Source: a virus. Taken from it: a stretch of 36,111 nucleotides of DNA. This document shows positions 17,714 to 24,823 of the stretch, one piece after another (position 1 is the first letter of the stretch; each line of letters opens with the position of its first letter). The notes beneath the pieces were generated by a model. The model was not told the DNA's origin, searched no databases, and saw only the letters and a list, made by a program, of their open reading frames with translations. The stretch covers positions 1-36,111 of the IMG/VR virus record IMGVR_UViG_3300018053_000003; one strand, written 5' to 3'. The position numbers and the translations under genes were made by a program.

Positions 17714-18142
17714 ATGGCTATATACATAGTTTATGACACGGCCACTGGTGTTATACGCCGTACCGGAAGTTGTCCAGACGACATGGTCTCTGTCCAGCCA
17801 CAGTCTGGTCAATCAGTGATGCAGGGTCAAGCAGATAATTCCACTCAGTACATTTCCGGCGGTTTAGTGACAAACAAACCAGCGCTAGGTGCGACAATTG
17901 ATTTAACAACAGTTGTTGCTAACGGAGTTGCAGTAGTGACTATTTCTAACCTTACCGGCGTGACAAATTACCGTGTAATTGGGCCAATCATATCAGATAA
18001 CATCGGACCGACAGCATCGACCGGTAGCGTCAGCGAAGGCACTCTTCAAGTTGATTTTGATTTGCCCGGAACATATTTAATTCTGCTAGAAGCAGTTAAC
18101 AAACTCAGTCAGACTTTTACGATTACTGCAACTGCACCATGA
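17714..18142 (+). CDS. Hypothetical tail-fibre-associated protein, 142 aa
   Basis: It starts 1 base after the J stop. The N-terminus (MAIYIVYDTATGVIRRTGSCP) resembles small proteins that follow J in many siphoviruses, and the rest is beta-rich with Thr/Ser. A Gly/Ser segment near residues 100-108 and a final strand (TITATAP) suggest an immunoglobulin-like fold. A role in the distal tail is inferred from position. Confidence 0.6.
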   Translation: MAIYIVYDTATGVIRRTGSCPDDMVSVQPQSGQSVMQGQADNSTQYISGGLVTNKPALGATIDLTTVVANGVAVVTISNLTGVTNYRVIGPIISDNIGPTASTGSVSEGTLQVDFDLPGTYLILLEAVNKLSQTFTITATAP

Positions 18143-18149
18143 TAGCACC

Positions 18150-18371
18150 ATGAGAGTTCATATTCGAGCGAGCGCAGAAGAGCGATCTGGGCGTAAGAGT
18201 CGCGATGAACTCGTGGACATTAAAACAAGGCCGATGTTTGCCGAACTGCGAAATCGAACTCCATCAGAGGTAGAAGCATGGGTGGAAGAGAATGTAGCGC
18301 TAGCCGATACTCAGGCTAAAGACTTGCTAAAACTTTTGGCTATGGCGGTAGTAGTACTTTTGCGTAAGTAA
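18150..18371 (+). CDS. Hypothetical protein, 73 aa, end of the tail operon
   Basis: The ATG lies 7 bases after the previous stop. The product is charged and helical, with a C-terminal hydrophobic helix (LLKLLAMAVVVLLRK) that could insert in a membrane. It is the last rightward gene before the convergent cargo genes. A tail accessory or membrane role is possible; no family is recognised. Confidence 0.6.
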   Translation: MRVHIRASAEERSGRKSRDELVDIKTRPMFAELRNRTPSEVEAWVEENVALADTQAKDLLKLLAMAVVVLLRK

Positions 18372-18398
18372 GAGCAATTGGCAGCTAGAGCCTAAATA

Positions 18399-18890
18399 TC
18401 AGATTCTTTTCCTTAGCACGCCTACCAGCGTGAGCAATCCAATACCCATTAGCAATAGCGTAGCAGGCTCAGGAACCGATGCTACCGGTATTTGATACGG
18501 AGATATCTCTGCTCCAGTAAACTTGAACAGCGGCTCTGGAAATGGGAACGCTGAGCCAATAGATGATGTGAACCATCCTGGACCAACCCTCTTTACATCA
18601 CCCTCAAAGCCTAGAAGATCTCCGATTAGCGCAGTCATAAAAGATTCTCCAGTGCCATTTTCTTCTAAGAAGAGATGATGCAGGCGAAAATCTGGAGTTG
18701 GGCCTAGTACGTATTGGAATTCCCCTAAGCTCGTGATGCTGAAAGCCTGGTTGGCCGGAATGTCCATCACGTCTGATGTGAATGTTATATTGTCAATCGT
18801 GAAATGCGGCTGAGCAATAATGATGTTGGCCGCAACTGGCGTGGACAGAATAAAAGCTAGGGCGGCTGTTGATAGCCTCGGCATTTTCAT
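18399..18890 (-). CDS. PEP-CTERM sorting domain protein
   Basis: The 163-residue product has an N-terminal signal peptide (MKMPRLSTAALAFILSTPVAA) and a complete C-terminal PEP-CTERM signal: VPEPATLLL, a hydrophobic helix, then RKRI. In Gram-negative bacteria this signal is read by exosortase (EpsH/XrtA family) and is linked to exopolysaccharide production. The middle region is beta-rich and unidentified. A ribosome site (AAGGAA) lies just before ATG. The gene lies between the tail operon and the attP candidate, a usual place for lysogenic conversion cargo. The host exosortase would be needed for processing. Confidence 0.8.
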   Translation of the reverse strand: MKMPRLSTAALAFILSTPVAANIIIAQPHFTIDNITFTSDVMDIPANQAFSITSLGEFQYVLGPTPDFRLHHLFLEENGTGESFMTALIGDLLGFEGDVKRVGPGWFTSSIGSAFPFPEPLFKFTGAEISPYQIPVASVPEPATLLLMGIGLLTLVGVLRKRI

Positions 18891-18899
18891 TTAAATTCC

Positions 18900-19169
18900 T
18901 TATCGTTTCAAGAGTTTATTTTCGGAGCGCAGGCATTTATTAGTATCTTCTAACACCAAATACTTCCCAGACATTTCAGACAGTTTACTCCTGAGTGCTT
19001 CGTTCTCTTGCTGTAAGTTTTCAATTTTCCCGCGCAGCAATACTATCTCAGTTCCAGCCTCAACATCGGCGGTGTCGCGTAGGTATTCAACCTCAAAGCG
19101 CAAGCGTTTATTTTCGGCGCTTATGTCTTGGGGCAAATTCTTGCCCGTCTCTATGCTAAAATCTTCCAT
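18900..19169 (-). CDS. Coiled-coil protein, 89 aa
   Basis: The sequence from residue 17 onward is a long coiled coil with Leu/Ile heptads (LRFEVEYL, IVLLRGKIENLQQENEALRSKL, LRSENKLLK). A strong GGAGG site lies 7 bases before ATG at 19169. It is read in the same direction as the PEP-CTERM gene and 9 bases upstream of it, so the two probably form a cargo transcript. No DNA-binding motif or membrane segment is seen; the partner is unknown. Confidence 0.7.
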   Translation of the reverse strand: MEDFSIETGKNLPQDISAENKRLRFEVEYLRDTADVEAGTEIVLLRGKIENLQQENEALRSKLSEMSGKYLVLEDTNKCLRSENKLLKR

Positions 19170-19255
19170 TTACGCCTCCAGTGCCCAAACAACAAGTGCG
19201 TTAAAGTTACTGATTCCATTGATTTCTGTGAAATAAAGCAATCTGTGAGAACGCT

Positions 19256-19299
19256 ATCATAATCCGTGGGTCCGGGGTTCAAATCCCTGATTCGCCACA
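19256..19299 (+). other. Putative attP core: 3' half of tRNA-Met(CAT)
   Basis: The segment reads as an anticodon loop with CAT (ATCATAA), TCCGT, a 5-base variable loop, a T arm (CGGGG/CCCTG with loop TTCAAAT), acceptor arm ATTCGCC and discriminator A, then CAA. The matching 5' anticodon strand is broken (ACGCT instead of ACGGA), as expected if the phage carries only the 3' part and restores the host gene on integration. It lies 1.4 kb from the integrase stop. Confidence 0.65.
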
Positions 19300-19343
19300 A
19301 GAAGTTTTAAGGTGTGGGCAAATAGTTAGCTTGATGAGCAGGC

Positions 19344-19757
19344 CTAGGCTTTTCCTTGTATGAACCGAATCCAACAGTGTTGGAGGTCCACTTTCTCAAC
19401 AGTGCCATCACCCTTTTCAACCAGAGCAATACGCCCTTCATTAGAGAATTGGTGAAATACTCCAACCCAGAATATTTGGTGCCCATGCACTTCACACTTA
19501 CGGGTCATAGCTTTATCCTCCTTCACATGGGCAAAATTGATAATCCGCGAGAAGTATTCTGGCCCCCATCCTTTCCCGTCAGTTGTACCGTTCCATTCCC
19601 ACTCTATTATCTGCTGCATCCATCCATACCCAACACCGGCTGTGGCAGCCCTGCGCATGTTTCTGATGAATTCAAACTCAGCCGAAGATACGGCGGTGCC
19701 AGGTTGCTGGAGCCATTGGTTAATCTTATCCTCTAATGTCATCTCTCTCCGATCCAT
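19344..19757 (-). CDS. Hypothetical phage protein, 137 aa
   Basis: Start chosen at ATG 19757, 1 base after the TAA of the upstream gene; a later ATG (19742) with a GGAGAGA site is an alternative. The protein has an N-terminal helix pair (EDKINQWLQQPG, FIRNMRRAATAGVGYGWMQQI) followed by Trp-rich strands ending in LQHCWIRFIQ. No family is recognised. It is the last gene of the leftward early operon before the att candidate. Confidence 0.6.
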   Translation of the reverse strand: MDRREMTLEDKINQWLQQPGTAVSSAEFEFIRNMRRAATAGVGYGWMQQIIEWEWNGTTDGKGWGPEYFSRIINFAHVKEDKAMTRKCEVHGHQIFWVGVFHQFSNEGRIALVEKGDGTVEKVDLQHCWIRFIQGKA

Positions 19758-19758
19758 T

Positions 19759-20064
19759 TTAGCGTCGATCCGGGTGGCTTTTAGGCAATGGATATCCTTT
19801 ACTCTCAATCGCAGGGCCGCCATCTAGAGCGCAGCGGAATCCCCAATTGGGCATGGTCCCAGAAAGAGGTTCCATGCCCAGATCTCCAATTGCCACATGA
19901 GCTTCACGATAAGTGTCCATTAGAGCCACGCGTAACGGGCCGTGGCTGAATGAGTGCAATCCTAAAGCGTAAAACCTACCCATTGCGAACGTAGCTATCG
20001 GCAGCTTTTGGTCAACGTGCTTAAGTACGTCTATTAAATCGGCCACGGTAATAATTTCACTCAT
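19759..20064 (-). CDS. Hypothetical phage protein, 101 aa
   Basis: The start is preceded by GATGGTGAC and the product opens with a helix carrying ITVADLIDVLKHVDQKLPIA. This N-terminal layout (TVAxLIxxL ... LPxDA) is frequent in small phage proteins of about 70-100 residues of unknown role. It belongs to the leftward operon, between two hypothetical genes. Confidence 0.65.
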   Translation of the reverse strand: MSEIITVADLIDVLKHVDQKLPIATFAMGRFYALGLHSFSHGPLRVALMDTYREAHVAIGDLGMEPLSGTMPNWGFRCALDGGPAIESKGYPLPKSHPDRR

Positions 20065-20080
20065 AGTGTCACCATCATTT

Positions 20081-20293
20081 TTACTGCGGATAGCTTGTAT
20101 GCCAAGACACAGACTCTAGATGCCTTAAAGCCTTGCGATGAGTCAACCAGTCATCATAAGCTTTTGGTAGAGTTGTTCCCCATCCCTCAGACTCTGGATC
20201 AAAGCATCTCCAAATTAGTTCGCGTTCGCCACTTATAGATAACCAGCTTCCGCGCTCAATATGTGGTTTGATAAGATTGTCTTCGGTGCTCAT
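20081..20293 (-). CDS. Hypothetical protein, 70 aa
   Basis: ATG at 20293 follows GAGGATG and is preferred over an in-frame GTG 6 bases earlier. The 70-residue product is Trp-rich (about six Trp) with an ELIWRCFDP segment and a basic helix near the end. It shows no membrane segment. It lies in the leftward operon after the zinc-ribbon gene. Confidence 0.55.
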   Translation of the reverse strand: MSTEDNLIKPHIERGSWLSISGERELIWRCFDPESEGWGTTLPKAYDDWLTHRKALRHLESVSWHTSYPQ

Positions 20294-20308
20294 AGCCACA
20301 TCCTCTAT

Positions 20309-20662
20309 TTAATGGGCCTTGCGTATTGCGCGCTCTATGGCAACCCGTCTACGGTAGGAGCCAAAAAGCAGGCCTGGGGCTTCATGGGAGAATGCCTCAG
20401 CGTCAGCCATTACATCTTCAATCATGTTCCCATGCTGCCAACATGAGCATGGGATGTGAGCCAACACGAATTCGCGTAGAGTTAGGCACCTTGAGCAAGT
20501 TTTAAAAGTGTTAATATCATTCCACTTTCCCCGAACGTGCTCGTACTTTTCACCAGGAACTATTCTGCCGCCGCACTCATCACATTCGTGAGATTTACGC
20601 GCCAGCCTAACTTCTTTGTGGTAGAACTCTGGCGAATCGTAATCGCAGTAGCAAGAATTCAT
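20309..20662 (-). CDS. Zinc-ribbon phage protein, 117 aa
   Basis: The product contains CYCDYD at the N-terminus, CDECGGRI (about residues 27-34) and later CSRC and CSC, giving several pairs of metal ligands. The region ARKSHECDECGGRIVPGEKY is characteristic of a small phage zinc-ribbon family of unknown role. The ATG overlaps the integrase stop (ATGA), so it is translated with integrase. Confidence 0.7.
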   Translation of the reverse strand: MNSCYCDYDSPEFYHKEVRLARKSHECDECGGRIVPGEKYEHVRGKWNDINTFKTCSRCLTLREFVLAHIPCSCWQHGNMIEDVMADAEAFSHEAPGLLFGSYRRRVAIERAIRKAH

Positions 20663-21609
20663 AGCTTTATCCTCTTAACCGCCTCCACGGCCTTCTCATC
20701 ATCCAGGTAAGCGTAGCGCCTAGTAGTCTGAATGTTCTTGTGCCCAAGAATCTGGGCTACCTCATCGAGCCTAGTGCCAGTGTTGAGCAGTAGACTTGCA
20801 AAAGTTCTGCGAAGGTCATGAAAGTTTACCTCCGGCCTGCCCAAGCGCTCCAGCGCGGCTTTATAGTGCCCGTATAGGGTTCTTCTATGTTGCCTAAACG
20901 GAATCCATTCCAGAGCTTCTATGAGAGATTCTGAGATCGGCACGTAGCGGGATTCCCCGCTCTTTGAGTCGCGCACAAAGAACCTGCCGTCCTTGATGGA
21001 TGCTTGGTCAAGGGCCATGATTTCACCCTGTCGCAGCCCGCTCATCACAGCTACGAGCATCCAGCGTTTGGCTTCGTCGTCCTTTATTTCAGCGTATAGC
21101 CTGGGAATAAAGGTATTCTCCAGTCGTACTTTCCTCTGGTTATTTTCTGGGAGCAGACAGAACTTTCTCCCGTAATCCAAATCAACCCAGCCGAGCTCAA
21201 TGGCGAGATTACACATACGCTTGAGTATTGCCAAGCGCCTGTTGATAGTTGCTGGCTTGAGCCTTCCCCGGTTGAACTTGACGTAGTTCGCTGCGACATC
21301 TGGAATTTCCTCGATGCTTTTTCCGGCGATCCACCGGTGTAGGTTGGCCATATGGCTTTTCCATTGGGCTTTCGCTTTGAGTCCAGGCAGCTCGCGCTCC
21401 ATGTACTCTCTTACCACTTCGGAAATAAGGCGTTTTGGTTTTATTCCGAGCCTGGAGGAGCGATATATGTTACGGACGCATTCTGCTTGCCTGGCTTCTG
21501 CATCCTGCCGCGAGGTTCCTTTTGGAAGACGCTCATCAACCACTCGTCTGCCCCGGCGGTAGATACGTACGCGATATCTGCCTGCTGCTTGATCGTAAGA
21601 GATCGACAT
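20659..21609 (-). CDS. int: Tyrosine site-specific integrase
   Basis: A 316-residue tyrosine recombinase. The N-terminal part (IYRRGRRVVDERLPKG) is an arm-type/AT-hook-like domain, residues 60-150 form the SAM-like core-binding domain, and the catalytic domain carries Arg in SGLRQGEI (about residue 190), a Lys in the beta hairpin DSKSGESRYV, HDLRRTF (about 263-269), LGHKN (about 287) and nucleophile Tyr in RRYAYL (about 299). It would recombine attP near 19.3 kb with a host tRNA gene. The start codon lies inside the excisionase-like frame. Confidence 0.93.
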   Translation of the reverse strand: MSISYDQAAGRYRVRIYRRGRRVVDERLPKGTSRQDAEARQAECVRNIYRSSRLGIKPKRLISEVVREYMERELPGLKAKAQWKSHMANLHRWIAGKSIEEIPDVAANYVKFNRGRLKPATINRRLAILKRMCNLAIELGWVDLDYGRKFCLLPENNQRKVRLENTFIPRLYAEIKDDEAKRWMLVAVMSGLRQGEIMALDQASIKDGRFFVRDSKSGESRYVPISESLIEALEWIPFRQHRRTLYGHYKAALERLGRPEVNFHDLRRTFASLLLNTGTRLDEVAQILGHKNIQTTRRYAYLDDEKAVEAVKRIKL

Positions 21610-21773
21610 GCTCTGCTCCTGGCGGTAATGTACCGGTCGACTTCGGCCTCCTGCACTGCGTAACGGCGCTGTGAGACTTGGACAAGCTGGATAAGCCCTA
21701 CTCCAGCCAAGCGCATTAGAGTTCGCCTGGAGATTGTAAGCCGATCAGCGGCTTCCTGGAGTCTTAGCATCAT
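21441..21773 (-). CDS. Excisionase-like helix-turn-helix protein
   Basis: Residues 1-50 form a MerR/excisionase-type winged helix: LRLQEAADRLTISRRTLMRLAGVGLIQ with the wing QVSQRRYAVQEAEVDRYI. Next to integrase this fits a recombination directionality factor or an int regulator. The frame continues 169 bases into the integrase gene; residues from about 55 on overlap int and look unconserved, so that part may be incidental. Confidence in the HTH identity is higher than in the length. Confidence 0.7.
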   Translation of the reverse strand: MMLRLQEAADRLTISRRTLMRLAGVGLIQLVQVSQRRYAVQEAEVDRYITARSRACRSLTIKQQADIAYVSTAGADEWLMSVFQKEPRGRMQKPGKQNASVTYIAPPGSE

Positions 21774-21792
21774 TGGCTATACAAGCCCCATG

Positions 21793-21822
21793 CCGCGCCA
21801 AGCCACACCGGGCCGCGCCAAA
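21793..21822. repeat. Two 10-bp direct repeats upstream of the excisionase-like gene
   Basis: GCCGCGCCAA occurs at 21793-21802 and again at 21813-21822, a 20-bp spacing equal to two helical turns. The pair lies 20 bases upstream of the HTH gene, so it could be a binding site for the HTH protein or another regulator. Confidence 0.4.
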
Positions 21823-21838
21823 AAAGGTATCCATTTTT

Positions 21839-22021
21839 TCATCGGCACCTCCTATGATGTGAGAAAGTACATCTCAAGTCGTAGGCTAGCGCAGCGGCGT
21901 GCGCCACGGCGTCAGCTCGGTTATGGCGGCGAAGGTTGAACACCACGCCAACCAAGTGAAGGCCGGCTAACAGCCCGTGAACGAAACAGGCTAGTGAGTC
22001 AATTTCATGGTTTGCTTGCAT
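21839..22021 (-). CDS. Small hypothetical protein, 60 aa
   Basis: The ATG overlaps the end of the ATPase gene by 17 bases. The 60-residue product has an aliphatic helix (FVHGLLAGLHLVGVVFNLRR) followed by a His/Arg-rich helix, a pattern seen in small phage proteins lying near integrase. It might be weakly membrane-associated. Function is unknown. Confidence 0.45.
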   Translation of the reverse strand: MQANHEIDSLACFVHGLLAGLHLVGVVFNLRRHNRADAVAHAAALAYDLRCTFSHHRRCR

Positions 22022-23111
22022 TTTTTTCTGCGTTAAATTGAAGAGTGGCTTCAGCTAGCTGAATAAACTCATTCGCTTCTGCCTTCTCAATTTCTCGGAC
22101 GAAGTCATCGTCTACTGATGATTGCGGTATATTCAATACTGTCCGGCGTAACAAATATCGCTCGCGCAATGTTGCCACGTCAGCCGGTAGCATCTGACTT
22201 TTAAGATGCGGAGTTATCTCTTTATTCACAGCCTTGAGCGCAACTATCGTATGTGCAATTTCTATTTGTGCTGACATGCTGCGCAGTGTTTCTGTCGATA
22301 TCGACGCGCGACTCCGCTCTTCTTGGGCTAAAGTCTCGGCATCAATAGATGCCGTTTCCTCACCGGTGGCAATGCGCGCTTGAGTAGCACCAAGTAGTCC
22401 TAGCAACGGCGAGCAAATAGAATTGAATGTCGGGTTGATAAACGAGCGCCCAGACAATATCCCTGTGCGATCCTTCTCTGCGTAGGCGACTATGTCCGCT
22501 ACCGCGTTAGTTTTTTTCGGTCGGATAGCCTCCATCCTGATCAGGATGTGTGGCTCATACGGTGTTTCGCCTTCGGCGCGCATTGCCACCCCAACAGCCT
22601 TAACTTCTTCCGTTTCTTCGTCTTCTTCGAAAACCGTCTTTTGGCGACCGCAAATAATGACGTGCAGCGAAGTTGATAATAAAAAAGCCATCAAATCCTT
22701 GTAAGGCTTTTTGATACGCCCCCAGGCGTTTATTGGGATCGTCCCTATTCTCGTAAGCTTGCCACCGAACGCGGCTATGGCCGCTTCCCATATATGGGTG
22801 ATGGAGTCGAGCACTATAACGCTGTGCTCTTCTGGTTTAAGAGCGCGAACTGCACAGAGCACTTCGGTAATAGAGCGGGTGTAGGCGGCATCAAAATCAA
22901 AAGCCTCTGGATGCACGGCGCGCGCCGGTACAGACTGACAGTAAAAGTCCGTTCCGCGCTCGGTATCAACGAATGCCACACGCTTGCCTGATAGCTTTGC
23001 TAGCCCTTCGGCGATCAGTAGGGCCGTAAATGTCTTACCCGACCCGGCGGGGCCGTATAGGCCTATTTTCAGTGCGGCCTGTTCGGCTTTGGCTTTTCTG
23101 AATCCAGACAC
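22005..23111 (-). CDS. RecA-like ATPase, Sak4-type recombination protein
   Basis: The 368-residue protein has Walker A GPAGSGKT at about residues 20-27 and a Walker B strand SVIVLDS at about 96-102, with a following ITHIWEAA helix. The fold pattern IGLYGPAGSGKT ... AFVDTERG is that of phage P-loop ATPases of the RecA/Rad51-like Sak4 group, which assist single-strand annealing and recombination. The C-terminal 120 residues are helical and charged. It lies in the leftward early operon as recombination genes do in lambda, but a partner nuclease was not seen. Confidence 0.8.
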   Translation of the reverse strand: MSGFRKAKAEQAALKIGLYGPAGSGKTFTALLIAEGLAKLSGKRVAFVDTERGTDFYCQSVPARAVHPEAFDFDAAYTRSITEVLCAVRALKPEEHSVIVLDSITHIWEAAIAAFGGKLTRIGTIPINAWGRIKKPYKDLMAFLLSTSLHVIICGRQKTVFEEDEETEEVKAVGVAMRAEGETPYEPHILIRMEAIRPKKTNAVADIVAYAEKDRTGILSGRSFINPTFNSICSPLLGLLGATQARIATGEETASIDAETLAQEERSRASISTETLRSMSAQIEIAHTIVALKAVNKEITPHLKSQMLPADVATLRERYLLRRTVLNIPQSSVDDDFVREIEKAEANEFIQLAEATLQFNAEKNASKP

Positions 23112-23137
23112 TTTCTATGTTCTCCTTAAGTTAAAGG

Positions 23138-23368
23138 TTACTTGCCATCGTCTTCTAGCATTACCAATGGTTCGCCGTCTATTTGATAGGATAGAAGGCG
23201 TGGTCTATTTCTTACCCACTCGTCTTTGCTCAAACACTCTCCGGTATTCCTATTCCATTTGTATAAATACGTCGCTACTTGCTTCGCAGTAACTTTCGCC
23301 CGTACTTGCGCCCTTCTTCTCTGCTCATATCCTATTTCGTAAACTACTGTGCCGTTTTCACCAGACAT
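23138..23368 (-). CDS. Hypothetical protein, 76 aa
   Basis: Start chosen at ATG 23368, which has GGAG 8 bases upstream and avoids overlap with the next upstream gene; a longer frame to 23449 is possible. The product is basic in the middle (QRRRAQVRAKV) and acidic at its end (MLEDDGK). No family is recognised. It ends 26 bases before the ATPase gene. Confidence 0.6.
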   Translation of the reverse strand: MSGENGTVVYEIGYEQRRRAQVRAKVTAKQVATYLYKWNRNTGECLSKDEWVRNRPRLLSYQIDGEPLVMLEDDGK

Positions 23369-23405
23369 TAAAGTTGCTCCAAACTTGAATTGTTGTAACC
23401 TACTG

Positions 23406-23573
23406 TCATCCGCATCCGTAGACCAAACACTTGTAAATTCCAGATGCAAGTAATCCTAGCCCAAGCAAGACCGTCAGTGCCATTAGGCAAGCAATAACGC
23501 CGCACACGAAAAGTCCCTCATCAAACATATACTTGTCTTTAATAGCCCGGTCTTCTTTAGAGTCCATATTCAT
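23406..23573 (-). CDS. Small membrane protein, 55 aa
   Basis: ATG at 23573 is preceded by AAGGATAGG. Residues 1-20 are charged (MNMDSKEDRAIKDKYMFDEG) and residues 21-47 form one long hydrophobic helix containing VCGVIACLMALTVLLGLGLL. A single-span phage membrane protein is inferred; the role is unknown. It lies 37 bases upstream of the 76-aa gene in the leftward operon. Confidence 0.6.
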   Translation of the reverse strand: MNMDSKEDRAIKDKYMFDEGLFVCGVIACLMALTVLLGLGLLASGIYKCLVYGCG

Positions 23574-23597
23574 TTTGACCTATCCTTTCGATAATAG

Positions 23598-23777
23598 TCA
23601 TTCTGCCACTTGTCCCGGATTGGTTAATTGAAGCCTTTCTTTATCCGTCTCAGGTGTCAATTTAGATTCGTGCATATACCCCTCCGCGCCGTCAGATAAG
23701 CGTTTTATCAAGATGTAGCCATCGCGGTCTACATGGCCAATTAATTCCACTTCACTTCCGAACACAGTTTTAGCCAT
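23598..23777 (-). CDS. Hypothetical protein, 59 aa, SH3-like
   Basis: ATG at 23777 is preferred over an in-frame TTG 33 bases upstream. The product (AKTVFGSEVELIGHVDRDGYILIKRLSDG) has a run of short strands with Gly turns as in an SH3-like barrel, then a polar tail. No catalytic motif. It belongs to the leftward early operon. Confidence 0.6.
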   Translation of the reverse strand: MAKTVFGSEVELIGHVDRDGYILIKRLSDGAEGYMHESKLTPETDKERLQLTNPGQVAE

Positions 23778-23851
23778 TTTTGGCTCGTATCTGTATAAGC
23801 AGTTCGTCAAAAACTACGGCCAAACATTTAACTTATGGACCATCATGACGC

Positions 23852-24043
23852 CTACAAATAATGCCACGGTCTAATCACCGCATGCCCAACCGCCAGATGC
23901 AAATCTGCGGCGGCGATCCTGGCTGTAATCCCCAAGGCCTCGTAGTGGTCAACGATTTCGCCGGGGCTGGTGTGTAGTGCCCATGACATGCGGACTAGCT
24001 CAGGGGATACTGGCAGAGACATGAATTCTTCTCGGAATGTCAT
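23852..24043 (-). CDS. Hypothetical protein, 63 aa
   Basis: ATG 24043 overlaps the TAA of the preceding gene and has AGAGG 8 bases upstream; an ATG 6 bases earlier is less well placed. The product is helical with ARIAAADLHLAVGHAV near the C-terminus. It is translationally coupled to the preceding gene. Function unknown. Confidence 0.55.
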   Translation of the reverse strand: MTFREEFMSLPVSPELVRMSWALHTSPGEIVDHYEALGITARIAAADLHLAVGHAVIRPWHYL

Positions 24044-24249
24044 TACCATGTCCTCTTTGCAGTTTTAAGGTACGGGTTGCCGTTTGCGTCTACTAAATCA
24101 AGATAGCCCATCACGCGTAAGAATCCGCCTCCTTTAAGACCGAGTGCCTTTAGCGCCATGGCGGTCCGCTGAATGCTAGCGTTAGAGACTGGCTGCCGCT
24201 TGCGCGTTGCTTCAATAATTAACGCCACTACAGCATCATCTAAAGTCAT
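24043..24249 (-). CDS. Hypothetical protein, 68 aa
   Basis: ATG 24249 overlaps the stop of the upstream gene by 4 bases. The helical N-terminus (LDDAVVALIIEATRKRQPVSNASIQRTAMAL) is followed by a Gly-rich turn and a strand region (YLDLVDANGNPYLK), a plan that could be a small winged-helix domain. Family not recognised. Confidence 0.6.
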   Translation of the reverse strand: MTLDDAVVALIIEATRKRQPVSNASIQRTAMALKALGLKGGGFLRVMGYLDLVDANGNPYLKTAKRTW

Positions 24250-24440
24250 TTGTCGTCTCCGGTAGCCAATAAGATGGCTTTACGATTCTTCTGGTATTGG
24301 GCCTGTACGTCATTAAGGAAATCGCCTTTAGCAAGCATCATTACTTCTCTAAGTACTCCATTGGTCTCTTTAAGCTCCTGTAGTAACGCAGGAGCGGCCG
24401 CAATTAGGCGGGCATTTGCTAAGTCCTCAAAATCAAGCAC
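24246..24440 (-). CDS. 3' part of a frameshifted phage gene of the HTPGPW...NARLIAAAP type
   Basis: The frame carries EDLANARLIAAAPALLQEL, which in many phage proteins forms the C-terminal half of a small protein beginning with HTPGPW. Here the HTPGPW part lies just upstream in another reading frame (24445-24567), and the nominal GTG start at 24440 has no ribosome binding site. The two pieces would give one continuous protein after a single-base shift between about 24473 and 24447. It may be a pseudogene, a sequencing indel or a programmed shift. Confidence 0.55.
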   Translation of the reverse strand: MLDFEDLANARLIAAAPALLQELKETNGVLREVMMLAKGDFLNDVQAQYQKNRKAILLATGDDK

Positions 24441-24444
24441 CGAA

Positions 24445-24567
24445 CTAATAGTGGCGTGGCGAGCCGCATGTAGCTACACGTCTATGCAGTCCGCCACGCG
24501 GCAGGCGTTGTGCAATAACACCTCTACCGTCTACTCTCCATGGTCCAGGTGTGTGCTTCGTGTCCAT
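24445..24567 (-). CDS. 5' part of the frameshifted HTPGPW-type gene
   Basis: A 40-codon frame starting at ATG 24567 with MDTKHTPGPWRVDGRGVIA and stopping at TAG 24445-24447. HTPGPWRV is a recurrent N-terminal motif of small phage proteins that end with NARLIAAAP-LL, exactly what follows in the other frame. Alone it is about half the usual length. Confidence 0.5.
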   Translation of the reverse strand: MDTKHTPGPWRVDGRGVIAQRLPRGGLHRRVATCGSPRHY

Positions 24568-24576
24568 TTATCATAC

Positions 24577-24663
24577 TCATGTCGTTTCATTGACTGTGGC
24601 CACTGGCTTAAATAAGCCCAGCGCCACCAAGTCTTTCTCGCACAGCCTAACTTCCGCTCCCAT
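24577..24663 (-). CDS. Possible 28-aa coupled ORF
   Basis: ATG 24663 lies within the 3' end of the lipoprotein gene. The 28-residue product (MGAEVRLCEKDLVALGLFKP...) stops 9 bases before the HTPGPW start. The call rests on placement only. Confidence 0.25.
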   Translation of the reverse strand: MGAEVRLCEKDLVALGLFKPVATVNETT

Positions 24664-24823
24664 CGCCAGCCGCGCACAGATTCATCGGATCATAAATGGT
24701 TCCATGCGCGTTTCCATCGTCGTAGCACTCCATACCAGGAGACTCTCCTGTGTAGAACCCATGCGGGAAGGCAGCGCAACCAGAAAGTGCCAGTGCGGCA
24801 GATAGTGCGAGTAATGTCTTCAA
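24647..24823 (-). CDS. Small predicted lipoprotein, 58 aa
   Basis: The start is TTG 24823 with an excellent AAGGAG site 7 bases upstream, which decides the start codon. The product opens with a lipoprotein signal: MKTLLALSAALALSGC, whose lipobox LSGC predicts lipidation at Cys16. The mature part (about 43 residues) has two more Cys and is acidic. It is coupled to the 55-aa gene through an ATTGA overlap. Early phage lipoproteins can act in superinfection exclusion; that is inference here. It is not proline-rich, so an Rz1 spanin is unlikely. Confidence 0.6.
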   Translation of the reverse strand: MKTLLALSAALALSGCAAFPHGFYTGESPGMECYDDGNAHGTIYDPMNLCAAGDGSGS

